Notes: generated from the sequence alone by a model not told the origin. Counted from the first letter of the stretch, positions 46,779-58,700 are shown. The stretch is 64,000 bases of DNA from Dermanyssus gallinae (GCA_003439945.1 QVRM01000968.1:518501-582500); one strand, 5' to 3'. A program made the numbers and translations.

Positions 46779-47546
46779 GTATCTGCTGAACTGAGCTTCA
46801 GACACTACATAAAATAATAAACGATATATTTAGTAAAAATCTTGGTATGTTTAATTTAATCAAGATGAAATTGAAAGGGAAGTTTGATGTAGTCTTTTTA
46901 GAGCTCTGTACACATTATGTGCAAGAAAGTGAAAGGTCTCAAAGTAACAAAAATTGTAAAACTTTGCCTAACGAATGACCTACTACTATATGTAGTTACA
47001 AAAAAATGAGCCCAGGACTTACAGTCTGCAAATGTAAGGTACTGCATATAACGTCAAAGATTTCATTGAACAAGAAAATTAATATGAGGAAACCTCTGAT
47101 TAGGGTTCTCATCCAACATCGGCTTCATTAAGCAAGCGACACACGTAACACGTCGTTAGTGTATAACTGGATGATCTATGAGAACATATTGTATGTATAT
47201 CTGGAGCTTTACGTAGTAGCACGTAATTGTTCTATTGATATATCAGTACAGTATCCATCAAGAGCGGGAGATCTTGCCCTGCTGGAAGGTATGCAAGCCA
47301 CAAATATACGCATATATGTACGTACTTTGCGACGCGTAGTGCGCTTAACTCGGTAGTTCTAACGAGGGTTGCTAGTTTGTTATTCAAGAAACTACACATA
47401 AGACCTGCTTAACAGAACAATTAGCGTATCGGCAATAAGAAACAACCAGCTTTAACAACGCGGGCGTGAAAAGTTATTCATATGTTTTTTGTTTTGTTTA
47501 TAGAAACTTCCCACTTCTCCCCGTACTTTTTCGCGCTGTGGTTCTA

Positions 47547-47548
<2 letters not shown>

Positions 47549-47580
<32 letters not shown>
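47549..47580. repeat. (TA)n microsatellite
   Basis: About 32 bases of pure TA. Confidence 0.95.
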
Positions 47581-47583
<3 letters not shown>

Positions 47584-48218
47584 TCTTATATCAGAAAGTT
47601 CTGTCCCACAAGGCGAAGTCAGAAGTTGATTCCATTGTTCAAGAAAAATTACTCTAAATCTCTTTTAGAGTAATTTATTGTATATATTTATGTTCATATA
47701 CACGGTGTCACTTCAGTCTATTAATGATTTATCTCTTTACTATTCCCCCAACGCAATCTCGTATAATTAATCATATATGCAGACATTTCGGAATGTTGTT
47801 TTTTCTAGATTTGCGGATTCATATATATCTATATATATGTGCTTAGGTCACATGATCGAAGCAATTTAGTAAGTGGCCGCGAAGGTCGCCATCACGCCTA
47901 GCGTCACGAAGACGAATCGTGATGATCGTTTGGCCATAAGCTTTATGAGCTACTTGATCCTGCGAGCGTCAATGGTCGAGCGTCCGGAGAACAGCAGCCG
48001 GACACTGGGGGACATTTTGCTCATGATCCCTTCTATTCGCCTGCCACCGAAAACGGGTTCGGTACGCGAACGATAAGAGAGATAGAGAGAGAGACAGAGA
48101 ACCCCATACGAGTGCCACTACGTCATAAAACGCACTCCGTCATAAAAACGCCACCGAAATGACAGTCGAAAGCGAGGATTAAATCTGGCCTAACGCCGTA
48201 GATCCTACCTATGTTAAT

Positions 48219-48257
<39 letters not shown>

Positions 48258-48933
48258 TGGTAGACATAGTTATTTCTACGACTAGTCTTTAAGTCCTGGT
48301 TGGGAGGTTGAGGCTGTCGTTGACGGCTTATTTAAGCCACTTGTGCGTTCTATAGAGCTATACGTCGTTAGACGAGACATTCACCTCAACAGTGATTTAG
48401 CTTTTCGGCGGACAAACCACTGAATAGCTGAGCACGGCTAACGTCATGACGAAATGGCTAGGAGTAAAGAGAGAGAGAGAGAAAAGGGAAAGGCTTAATA
48501 ATGGCAAAGTAACGACTTTGCGACACGTTTATAAAGAATTTTGCTGCAGGTAGCAACATTTCCAAGACGACTAGGCGTACACAATACGTATGTAGGGTGT
48601 ATACATATGTGTGAGCTGACACCGATAAAGTCACGATGTGCAACACTGTTGGCAAGAAGAACCTGAAATCTGAACATGACCTGAAAAATAGGACAACCTA
48701 TGAACATAATAACAGAAATACTAATAATAATAAACGTAACTTTTTGGGGAATTGCTAAGGGGCCCGCGACGACTTAAGACGCAGAGTCGCAATTTATCTT
48801 CACACTGTTCTGGCGAGTCCTTCTATAAACAAATGACAACTGCCTTATGATTGCGGTGTTTGTAGCGTGTGCGATTGAACAGAGCTGTGTCAAAGGGGTT
48901 CGTGTGAGAAGCAACGGATGCCCCCCTCAAAAC

Positions 48934-48976
<43 letters not shown>

Positions 48977-49300
48977 AAGATGTAGGTAATTTAGCGCAAT
49001 TAAACTCGAAATGTTTTTACGCGAAAAATACTTGAATTGTATGTGGTTCGTCTGTAGCGGCGAAAGCAGCATAAATACAATTGAGTCTATTTTATCTCAT
49101 TGGTCATGTCTTTTTCCCATTTTATTTCCCCGTCTTCTCGTTAATCTCATTGCGGCCTGGTTGTTTTCCTGCCGTGATATGGTATGATGATACCATAGCA
49201 ATATCATAAAACTATATACGAAGCCAGCAGCACGCTGTGTGATATACTACACAGCGAGCGCATATGATTCAAAAGATATTCCTTGAAGAATGGTAAATAA
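47580..49300. other. Noncoding stretch with two TA arrays
   Basis: TA arrays at 48222-48254 and about 48935-48976. A short GA run lies at 48470-48482. A + frame at 47873-48076 is unremarkable. Confidence 0.5.
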
Positions 49301-49303
49301 AAC

Positions 49304-49306
<3 letters not shown>

Positions 49307-49361
<55 letters not shown>

Positions 49362-49370
49362 GTGTGTGTG
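49307..49370. repeat. Compound (TA)n(GT)n array
   Basis: About 43 bases of TA, then GTATATATATATGTGTGTGTG. Confidence 0.95.
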
Positions 49371-49399
49371 GGTAAACGGCGAATGTGGGAAGTTTAACC

Positions 49400-50287
49400 A
49401 AATTTAAAAGGTAGCGTCGCCTTGATGTCCAGCATCGGCATTGTCAGCCATCACTGCAGCGACTGTGCCGCCGAAATAGAAATCCTGTTTGTTTAGCTTC
49501 GAGGGGCAACTATGTCTGCTGCCTTGTCGGCCTGGTCGAAGCGTAACTATCAAACAACAAAATTCTGTTTTGTGTTCTCACCAAAAAAACAACACATTTT
49601 GTGTTTAATTATCGTTCCGCTTTCGTCAATCAACCTATTGAGGAATTATTTACATTTGTAGTCTTGCCCGTATATAATTTTGTCTATCTTCAACCTACTT
49701 TTGACTTCGGTCGTATTTACGCATCGAAGAATTTCATTAATCCATCAGTCCACCCAGGGCGTTGGTAGTTCATCTTTTCAAACATTGGCCAATTAGCAGC
49801 CGATCTATCGATTCGCCCGTTCGGATCTCTAACCTCAATTTATTCGTAATTACCTCATCTCGCAAGCATATATAAATGTATAGTAGCAATCAGGTGACCC
49901 GTAACTATATATTATTCAATTTCCATTCAACACTTGTCGTTTATATATTGGTCGTCGTTTGTCGTCGATTAACCAGTTGACGGATGGATTCAGCACGTTC
50001 ATCGATCATTCGCCGCCGTATAGTCTTTCATTTGAATAACTAACGAGCGAATCAAGTAATCGTTCAATCAATCATCTAATCTTTCAACCACTAACATCTC
50101 TCACCGATTTACCCAGCTATCTCCCGTTGTTTTTTTATTTCAATATCATCATCAACTGAATTGTCCATTGGACATTGTCTCCCTCTGTGTCTTCACATTT
50201 ACTTGTATCTATGTATCTTTTTATGTATCTACCTAGCTGTTGATAGGTCGGTCCGTCGGTTGGTCGTCGCTCGCTAGTCGGGCAAAA
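49400..50287 (+). other. Possible upstream or 5' UTR region of the 50288 exon
   Basis: Mixed sequence without arrays, pyrimidine-rich in places (TCAATCAATCATC near 50065). It passes into GTCGGTCCGTCGGTTGGTCGTCGC just before the start codon. No clear TATA box was seen, so the transcription start is not assigned. Confidence 0.3.
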
Positions 50288-50358
50288 ATGGCCCGAAACG
50301 ACTGCTTGTTCAGCGTTCGGCAGATGAACGGACGCCGTCTGCTGCCGCTGCCGATTAA
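50288..50358 (+). CDS. Probable first coding exon (23 codons plus 2 nt)
   Basis: The start context GGCAAAAATGGCC is close to the animal Kozak consensus. The frame encodes MARNDCLFSVRQMNGRRLLP and three more residues, with 18 of 23 codons ending in G or C. It meets a consensus GTGAGT donor at 50359, leaving two bases of a split codon. Without splicing the frame would stop almost at once (TGA). It could be the first exon of the CUB-domain gene whose exon begins at 57390. That exon needs a different phase at both of its possible acceptors, so another exon must intervene, or the two belong to different genes. The peptide itself is not a clear signal sequence. Confidence 0.5.
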
Positions 50359-50359
50359 G

Positions 50360-52080
50360 TGAGTTGACTCACTCGGTTATGTTGTGTTTACCTTTCTTTG
50401 ACCGCCTTTGCCGGAGGCAAAACCTCTCCGAACAGAAGCCGCAGAAGGAAGCGGCCTAAGCTGGAGGCTGTTTCCTCTGTTTGTCTGGTCGTGGCCCTCC
50501 AGTCAAGAATTAATATATATATATATATATAAGACACTTCGCTTAGTTCGGCTCTTCCGAGATACGTCGCCGCCCACAGGCGGCAGTGCCGTGGGCGGCC
50601 AGTCGATCAACGAGCTTCACCGAAAAAAACCTCAATTCTGAAGCCTAAAGAGCAAGGCAGTGTCAACAATAATGGGCGACATACGACGCCAGTTTAATCA
50701 CAATAATGACGACAATGATTGTAATCAGGGACATCTGGGTAGTAACCGTCATCGCCTTGAAGGCGATAATAATGATGGTAGTTCTCCGTCTTCCTGTTAT
50801 TATTACTATTACTTCGAAATCAAAAGAAACGAAGGTGTGACACAATTTAGTGCACAGGGTTTAACAAATACGACGACATATAGTAAACAATATGCTGTTA
50901 ATATTTCCGTCATACCTATTCTGGGTATTAAGCTGTATCTATGTTGATTAGAAAAACACCTACGAGTATATTAGCGTTAACTTGAAACTAGGAAGGTATA
51001 TCTCCAGCTCGTGTGAAGGCGGTTGCTTCTTCAAGCCGGTCGAGACGCTGCTGGTGAAGGTTGGCTGGGCTGAGCAAGCTGTGCCATCTCCGCAACTAAG
51101 CGCATGCCTAGTTGGCTATTTTCTTACCTGCATGTGTGTGTATAGTGAAGCTGTTCGACATCCTTCATTGGGCCGACCGACCGTAGGAGAGATCGTGAGC
51201 ACCCTTGCCCACCTTGGCAATTTCCCTTTTCGTTTATTTCTCGTTTATTTGATCGCAATCCCGACTGGATCCATCGATCGTCTTTGCCAAACACTAAACG
51301 AAAGAGTTAGCGATGGATCGACTAAAAACGAAGAAAAAGATGATGATGATGGTGATGATGAAGTCGAGAAGGAAAACAACTGAATAATAGCCAGCGATTT
51401 AGTGGCCGCGGCGCTGAGCACGGAAGGCACGTTGGTTGACGGTCGATCGAACCTGCAATCAACTTTTGCCGACGCTAACGCCAAGCAAACGGCTATAGCG
51501 GAACAGGCAGCAGCAGCAGGTCGAATTGCAAACGCGGCCTAAATGGACTAAGGTCAGGCAGGCGGACAGACGGGCAGACGGTAGAAATAAAAAGCGAGGA
51601 AAAACACAAGAGAAAGAAATAATGAGAAATTGAGTGACAGCCAGTGGACAAACGGGCCCAGCCCAAAAAGAAGGCACGCGGGTGGGCAGGAGAGCAGCGG
51701 AAGACCCTGAATCCATAATCCATAGCCGAAAGGCTACCGGAAATGAAGCGATGTTTGCTTCCAACCTCAGAAACCTCCTTCTCCACATCCTCGTCTATGA
51801 TTGCTTACGATGGCTTCGATCGATTGTTTTTCTGGGAAGAGACGTCTCGATGTAGACGGCGACGACGACGACGACGAATGCACTCATGGTCGTCGAATTG
51901 TTGTACTGCTTCCTGAAAGGAAAACAATTCTCTGTCACTCTTATATATATATATATAAGGAATTTATTATATAAAGTTCTTAGTACCTAAATTATACATA
52001 ATCTATACATGAATCAAAATGGCTGACGTTCTCACGTATGTACGTTGCAGCCATATGATACTAGTAGATACTAGCAGCTT
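50360..52080. other. Noncoding or intronic stretch
   Basis: A TA run at 50512-50532 and GAT/AAT-rich triplets at 50690-50800 and 51340-51360. The + frame 50982-51383 ends in an Asp/Glu run from GAT triplets and has no splice support. Confidence 0.45.
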
Positions 52081-52086
52081 GGGTGG

Positions 52087-52530
52087 CTAGTGAGTTGCCG
52101 CTCTATTAGTGCGCATACAAAGGGCTACTTGGAATGACACTGAATGGAATACAACGACCGATCCGAACGACTGTGGCGGTGGTTGCCGGAAAAGGCGGTT
52201 GGAGATCGGTTTGATCTCCATGGACAGTCCGTAGCGTTCCCGTAGTGCTTGGTCATCGGCCGTACTCCGTGACGACCCGTCCTTCTGTCCGACGGGAGGG
52301 GAAACGAACGCCATGGAAATCAGGTCGGGTTCTCGCCGGTTGCAGGACATGGGCCGGCAACCGGCGCATCCGAAATAGCAGGTCTTTCTAGGAGTGCCCA
52401 TTGGCGTTCCGTTATAAGTGACTCGTTGTATGGAAAGAGCGGGCGAGATAGAGAGGTGGGGGAGGGGGGAGGCAAGACAGGAAGGTAGGAGGAGCAGGAG
52501 AGACGTAAAAGCAAATTGCGGTGCCAGCAT
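52087..52530 (-). CDS. Candidate secreted Cys-rich protein or exon, minus strand
   Basis: From the ATG at 52530 a 147-residue frame begins MLAPQFAFTSLLLLLPSCLA, which has the shape of a signal peptide. A CYFGCAGCRPMSC cluster follows, then a polar, charged stretch (ADDQALRERYGLSMEIKPIS). Third positions are about 65% G/C over the middle part. Alternatively the CT-rich segment encoding the Leu/Pro-rich start is a polypyrimidine tract, with an acceptor before 52424 and an internal exon after it. The minus frame immediately upstream (52569-52800), with GGLVLAFDAQRT and VATVTVDNGGWLSYMFGHG, also looks protein-like and could be a preceding exon. No family is recognised, and the + strand is also open here. 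Confidence 0.35.
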   Translation of the reverse strand: MLAPQFAFTSLLLLLPSCLASPLPHLSISPALSIQRVTYNGTPMGTPRKTCYFGCAGCRPMSCNRREPDLISMAFVSPPVGQKDGSSRSTADDQALRERYGLSMEIKPISNRLFRQPPPQSFGSVVVFHSVSFQVALCMRTNRAATH

Positions 52531-52999
52531 CCCCGAAGTGGTGGTGATGGGGCCGGTACACAACCGTATCATTGTCGCCGCGTTTGTTCACGTAAGTAGT
52601 AAGCGGCTGGTCGAAGTTGCCCATGGCCGAACATATAGGAGAGCCAACCACCATTGTCCACTGTCACCGTCGCTACAAGCCTTGTTCTCTGCGCGTCGAA
52701 TGCCAACACTAGCCCACCCAGTCCGGCTGGTAAGGTGATGATCGCCCAATTAGGCGCGTTACACGTACCCCACACGCCGTACAAAGGAATCCGAAGTGTA
52801 TACAGATATACAACGAGATACCTACAAACCTGTGTACACGGCGTGCATCTGCAAACGGAGACTAAGCACGGTAGGCTGAGCCAACTTAGCTGCAGCCTGA
52901 GAGTACGTTCCCGGCCGATCAAATAGGCTTCACGGCCGGTAATGGCTTCTAACAGTCAGTCATAACTGCGAAAAAAACAACCGTTTTTGGTTTTTATTT

Positions 53000-54110
53000 G
53001 TTTGTTTTTGTGAAGCCTGCTAGCAGGGCATAACAACTTAGTGGTTACGTTGGGCGCTTGTGAAACAAATGGATCGAATTAGTTTCGAAACCGGAGGGAA
53101 GTTAGCCAGGAATTGTACATCGTAGTTGCTCGTGTGTACGTCGGCAAATATGGATATAGCAAATGCGACGCATGCCATTTCAGAAATGTTTGTGAAAGAT
53201 ATATTCGCAGAATTTCAGAAATATCAGAATCCACTCGAGATTTGCAGGTTTCAGGTTCGCATCTTTAATTTCTGCGTTTACGTTGTCATTGTCTTCGTAA
53301 TCGTATAGCTCTTGTCATGTTTTCAAACATTGGGCTTTCTCGTACACGATACTTTCCGATGTGTTTCCCGCCACAGTGTTTGCATTTGCATCGCTGTCCT
53401 GGCTGGTCGGTACTTGACGTCATACACTAATTCACGGACGTGAATTCTCGATGTCTACGCACCCGCGTATGTGAATAGATAGATATACACGTGAGCCGAA
53501 CCGGGTGAAGAAGGATATAGCTGCAAAAGATCACCGGAACATTGCCTTGTGTTAGGTGGCAACACCCAACAGTCTTATGGAAACCGACGACGAGAAGCCA
53601 GTGAAAGAATACTCGATTATCTAAAGGACGGTCCCACCTCATCACTTAGGCTTCACGCACCCAGTAGCAGGAGAAGTCGTTTTATTCGGCGAGATTGACT
53701 ACATTTGTCGCCGGGATATCGTCGTTGGATAACTTGTGGTTGATGCATGATGAATGAGTTTTCTTTTTCTCACGCACACAATTTTTCCATGTTGTTCCAC
53801 TCTGCCGATACACGTATACGCAAGCGCTACTGCCACAGGTTTAACAATTGTTCGGCTGCTCGATTTTCACCAGGAGCGCTACGTCTCCTTGGCGTCTGCA
53901 GTCGGTTAGTTAGGTGGCGGGTAATAATAGTAATAATGGATCGTGTTTGTAGATTGGATGGCGAGTATGTTCAGTTGCTGTCACACATCGTCAAGTCAGG
54001 TGAAGAAGGTACGACAACAATAACAACAACAGCAACAATAACAACAACAACAACAACAACAACGATTACGACAACGCTGCCGCTAACCGACAATCCCCTT
54101 GCTTGAGAAT
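53000..54110. other. Noncoding stretch with (CAA)n-like array
   Basis: An imperfect (CAA)n/(ACA)n block at 54011-54065 gives a Thr-rich + frame. A short + frame starting at an ATG near 53150 is unrecognised. Confidence 0.45.
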
Positions 54111-54156
54111 CATCAGTCAGAGTCCGACGAGGGGCGGTGCCAAGGCCGTCCGTTAG

Positions 54157-54492
54157 CTAATAACCAAGCTGAGGAAAAGGAGAGGAGGACACAATTAGCG
54201 CTCGCCGTTCATTACGGCGGGAGCAGCATTGCCGCGGCCCGGGCAGCTGCCGATGGTCGTCGTGTCCGACAATAGGGGAAGGCGGCGAAGAGGAGCGCAG
54301 TACGTAGGCTCCGGAAAGCGAGGCAAAAGCATCGTTGCAGACGGTCAGGCCGTAACGTCCTGCGTGTAGCGGCTCACTAGAGAGGCTTCTTCCGTCTGCA
54401 TGTGGTACAGGTACGCTGCAAAACGCTAAGAGGGCTAGGCGACTAGCCAACAAATAAGATGAAGCCAGAAGAACGGGCCATAAAAACGGCAT
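54157..54492 (-). CDS. Possible small secreted protein, minus strand (weak)
   Basis: From the ATG at 54492 a 111-residue frame begins MPFLWPVLLASSYLLASRLA, followed by LLAFCSVPVPHADG. This would serve as a signal peptide with a plausible cleavage site. Three more cysteines follow (one in LTVC, a CC pair in RQCC) and Arg-rich stretches that could be processing sites. The spacing does not match insulin-like, CHH-like or other families I checked by eye. Near the 3' end CCTTTTCCTCAG resembles an acceptor, so the frame may cross an intron boundary. Third positions are mixed. Confidence 0.25.
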   Translation of the reverse strand: MPFLWPVLLASSYLLASRLALLAFCSVPVPHADGRSLSSEPLHAGRYGLTVCNDAFASLSGAYVLRSSSPPSPIVGHDDHRQLPGPRQCCSRRNERRALIVSSSPFPQLGY

Positions 54493-54539
54493 CTGACAAC
54501 GTGCAGCCTCTGCTACGACCACTACTACTGTTTCGGCTA

Positions 54540-55960
54540 ACAGATGCTTGCAGCGGATAGACTTTTGGACTAGGTAGGACTCGGTCCCGTGGGGCTGTAC
54601 TATAAGGAGACACGGAGTCAGCGTTTAGGACGCCTGCAATAAAAAGTTCAAAAACCACCCCCTCCCCAATATGTGTTCGATAGATTCACGTCTCCAGCAA
54701 AACCTACGTAGAGTCTAGAGAGCACGGTACTGACAGGAGATCCGCAGCGTGATGAATACAAATGCATACATCATAACAACGTCAAATAGAATGTATCCAA
54801 ACGCTGTATCCAATTGAAGCTCATTAGTATACATATGTGTGAACTTCAATACAACGATATATGTACTAGCGACGGACGTGAACACACAGAGCTCCTAAGC
54901 AAGTTAGCGATTCTTGCACAACAATCGCTCAATAATCTGTGAAACAATTATTGAGCGGGCTGGGGTCCACCGTAGCCGGTCTAGCGATGACGAAAATGAC
55001 TCATCGTCAAGCAAAAAAGATCTTCAGTGTCCCACATGCCCAAACTGCAATTTGGATCGGAAGTTGATAATTCAGAGTATTGATTGTTCTCTTCGGATTC
55101 GCCTGGCAGCGCCGCGCATAAAATGTACGTATGCAAAGGCAAAACGAGATGATGGCAAAACATTTCAAATGAAACAAATGTGACCCACAGCCATAAGGCG
55201 ATAGGAATTGGAGGCCAGCCCGAATGAAGGTGTGGAAGGCACCTTGAAACTGATGAAGAAGTTTAATGGTCAGTTGACAAATCATCGAGTTATAATTGAT
55301 ATTCTCGTAAATAGAACGAATGACTGGAAAAACAAATAAAATTGCGAACTCAGGGTTCCAAATCCCCCTTTAGAGAAAGCCGTTTCAAATGCCCGAATTG
55401 GAAGTTCGTCTGCTCTTGTGAGCAATCAAAAGCCACCGCGTGTCCCTCAAAGTTAGGAACGCTTTCGACTCGGGAGAACCAGCGGTTGAACCGAAGCGAG
55501 GATGGGAAGGTAATTACAACCCTTCAGTAGACATCATAAATCTAAGACTATTCCAAAAACTCTGGCATTTCAGCCAATCGGCGACTTTTTGCATTAATTG
55601 AAATAACTATAACATTTTATGTATATAACTTGTTTATTAACCGGTGAATTGAATCGGTGAACTCGGTGAATTGAAGACTGAGGACACCGTGGCATTGTCC
55701 ACCACGAGTTTCTTAAAACACACTTAAAGATACACTTAAATAAATGAAGGAACCAGAATTGTTTGGTGGGAGGGCGGTATAATTAAGGTTTTTCGGCGGT
55801 CATGTCGAGGCTGAGTGCATGCACAAACTACCTCTTCTATCCGATATATCACTCTAGCCCGCCGAAAAATCTGAATTACAGGTAGTCCGCATTTACGGCT
55901 CGCATTGCCATATATTTAATACTAAAATTATCGTCATGAAATATAATACTGTAATCATCG
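54540..55960. other. Noncoding stretch, nothing seen
   Basis: Unique sequence without arrays. The frames at 54914-55183 (+) and 55007-55285 (-) overlap and show no motif. Confidence 0.5.
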
Positions 55961-55965
55961 CGCTT

Positions 55966-56118
55966 GATTGCCTTTGATTGTGTTAGTTTTGAGCGCTGTG
56001 AATGGTCGTCAAATTAGGATATTGAGGTATCGGACGTGAAAGCTAATAAAATAACTTATTTTTTGCAAATACTCCTCTAAACGGCATGTCGTATCTTCTG
56101 GGCGGCATTATATGTCAT
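55966..56118 (+). repeat. Dispersed repeat, copy 2 (unclassified)
   Basis: Contains the same ordered blocks as 38213-38330. They are GCCTTTG, GTGTTAGTTTTGAGCG, TTGAGGTATCGGACGTGAAAG, CTAATAAAATA and GTATCTTCTGGGCGGCATTATATG. An extra 40 bases or so (TTATTTTTTGCAAATACTCC...) lies between the AATAAAATA and ATCTTCTGG blocks, relative to copy 1. Both copies have the same orientation. Confidence 0.7.
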
Positions 56119-57389
56119 ATTGCTTTCATAAGAAAGATATGAATGCTTTATAATGTCTCATCCGCCGGCCTATCTGATAACGGTGATTTCGAGGTCTTCA
56201 AGAAAGATTGTGTCGGATAAGCCGGAGATGGTGTTCTTATTCTGATGATCTGAAGCGGCATCCCCTCTTTCGAGGTCACTTGCGCCGCGGTCAATATTAC
56301 AGTTTATGGCTGTGTTTGCCACAAAACACCCGTACGTGCGGTGTCCACTTTAGTCCTACCGGTTCTGACCTAGGTCTCAAAGCGAACATTCATGACGGAT
56401 CTGGATCGCCCTCTTACAGAAATCCACACCATGATTCAGACCCGAGATATGAACTAACAAGCAATTTACTGGAATTCATGCGCATGTCCCACTGTAGGTA
56501 GATGTGCTGGCCTGCTGCTAATGTACAGCGCCCATATTTGAGACGTTTTGTCTCAAGCATTAAAAGAACAAACAAATATAAGATTATATAAACAATTTGA
56601 TATACCAGTAATTTTGTATGTATCTCCAATATAGAAAACCGGGCTAATCAAAGATCGAAATTTGTTTTCAAAGATGCATTCCAAATTTATTCGACGACGA
56701 GTCGATTATAGATGCAGAGTTGGTCCTTGTAATATTGATTATGATAGTATTTTAAACCTTCTTGGTAAGCGCAACACCAATAGGTTTGCTAGTCTTCAAA
56801 AGTATGTTTAACAGTCTGTTTCAGAGCGTAACCACTGGGGCACCAAGTGGTGCAAATATACAAGCCGCGGATACCGTCAAACGAACAACATATAACGAAA
56901 TATAGCGTGCTAATTATAACGCTATTGTTTTATCCATGACATGTACACCCCACGTTATGTGGGCAATCATTTGGAGTAACATCTGTATTGATTTTTTATA
57001 ATAATTAAAGCGCGAATACATATGAAGAAGAAGTAAAGGACACATACTATATCGTCGTGCTGACAATTTAATACTGGACAGATTTTAGAGTTACGAGATA
57101 CATGACACGACTCTGTCTTTTCCTACAACTATATTACTAGTAATAGCGTACTTGTGAAAAAAAATTGCATCTTTTGAAGACTTGAATGGTAGTGGCATCT
57201 CTTCTGTAGTGATGTGGCCATTCTGGCCGCTGAAGGTGACTAATCCTGAAAAATCCTGTGCTTGGAGAACTTTCGCTGCTATGAGTAACAAACGCCTCTT
57301 CGTGTTCCTCTGTTCTGAATGTGTGTTGTATGTCGCTCGGGCGCGCCGGCGTCTACTTTCGTGCATCCGAATTTGTTTTTTTTGTGCAG

Positions 57390-57709
57390 CTTCGAATCCG
57401 TTGCAGATTACGTCGGTGTGCTCGCGCCGTCTCGGCGCCGAACAGTCGTACGGTTATCTGATGTCGCCCGGCTTCCCGCAGTTCTACGTGCCTCCGCACC
57501 AGAGCCGGCGGTGCAACTGGACCATTCAAGGCAGGCTGGGCCAGACGGTAACGGTCAAAGTCCTTGACGTTCGGCTGCGACCGACGCCCAAGAGGATGTC
57601 GACCGGCCTCACTCATGGCAGGAACAGCATGAACAACAATAAAAATGTCTACCCCAACAGCATACAGCGGGCAAATCACGCGACCAGCACTACCGCCACC
57701 AACAGCGAA
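57390..57709 (+). CDS. CUB-domain exon of an extracellular or membrane protein
   Basis: After a T-rich tract and GTGCAG (57384-57389) the frame encodes the start of a CUB domain. The sequence SVCSRRLGAEQSYGYLMSPG is followed by FPQFYVPPHQSRRCNWTIQG, then a G-x-x-V-x-V-x-V-x-D strand pattern. The first two conserved cysteines, the SPGFP-x-x-Y turn and the C-x-W-x-I strand are all present. A Ser/Asn/Thr-rich insertion with NNNKN follows, and the exon ends at a perfect GTAAGT donor (57710) in phase 0. A second acceptor at 57406 would shorten the start by 17 nt. Third positions are strongly G/C. CUB domains act extracellularly in binding and in receptor auxiliary subunits; suppressor-of-lurcher or neto-like proteins are possible but unproven. 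The rest of the domain must lie in later exons, not found before 64000. Confidence 0.85.
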
Positions 57710-57711
57710 GT

Positions 57712-58700
57712 AAGTTGACTTTGTCGCATTACTGCAGGTATTTTCTAGCTGCTAGTATCAATCAAGGTATATATATGGCTGTACAATTTATGCAATTATC
57801 GTCGTCAGTTTATGATTGTTCTTGCTGTTGTTAGCGTCGGAGTCATAGGTGCTAGTGCTGCTATTTATTTAATTAGCACCCTGAAAGTATCTGTATTTAA
57901 AACATGAGTCATAACGTTCCAAAGGACGTTTCCAAAGGATCTCGATAGATAATTAACATGGCGAAAGATAATCAACAATGGTCGATTGCGCCTGATCGTT
58001 GCGTTGAGTTTGAGTGGTTGTTTTCCTGGTTTGCTATCATAAAGTGCATACGACTTATTATAACGAGTCATTTAATGTTTTATATTCGTATACGGTTTTA
58101 CAAATTATTCGGGCACTACCCGATAGATGCTCCAATACCTATCGATTCCAGTAACATGAAAAATAGCGTATAACTGAATAGTCAAAGGATAAATTCATAT
58201 TCATTTCATAAGGATAAGCGCCTTACTTCGTCCAGTTCGAGACATAAAAAGTGATTGGAGGCTGCATTTTGTTTAATGGTGAATAGCGAGATAGGAATGG
58301 GATTGTGTCATGGGAGGGGTACGTTTCACTTTTGTTCATATTGCCATATATAGGTATTCCCACTATGTGAGTTAATGAATAGAAATAGTAAATACCACGT
58401 AGCGAACCAAACTTACTGCAATATAAACACTATATAAACTATGTGAGTTAAGCGACTCTCTTGTTGTGGTGATGTATGTGTTTTATGATATCGTGTATTC
58501 TTGTCTTAACATGTGCTACGTGACTGACCCAATGTATTTGTTTTCTAACAAATCTCTTCGTGCCATTATTTTATCGATGACGTAGACATTATGCAATGCA
58601 GTCCTAATCGAAATAAACCGCGGAACCAATTGAAAAACAAAACACTAATCCTGCTGGGATCAACTACTGCAGTCCCAGTCACAGACGTCTTTATGGGAAA
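57712..58700 (+). other. Intron following the CUB exon
   Basis: Starts at the GTAAGT donor. AT-leaning sequence with no array longer than a short TA run at 57765-57776. No continuation of the CUB domain was found. Confidence 0.6.

Noticed and set aside
51444..51500. AGGTTCGATCG on the minus strand as a tRNA B box
   Set aside because: No matching A box at a plausible distance, and the flanking sequence does not resemble a tRNA. A chance match is likely.
57182..57389. Upstream extension of the CUB frame as a signal peptide (with MSNKRLFVFLCSECVLYVARA)
   Set aside because: The frame is open there, but a strong T-rich tract and CAG acceptor at 57389 interrupt it and the third positions are less G/C-biased. 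It is more likely intron.
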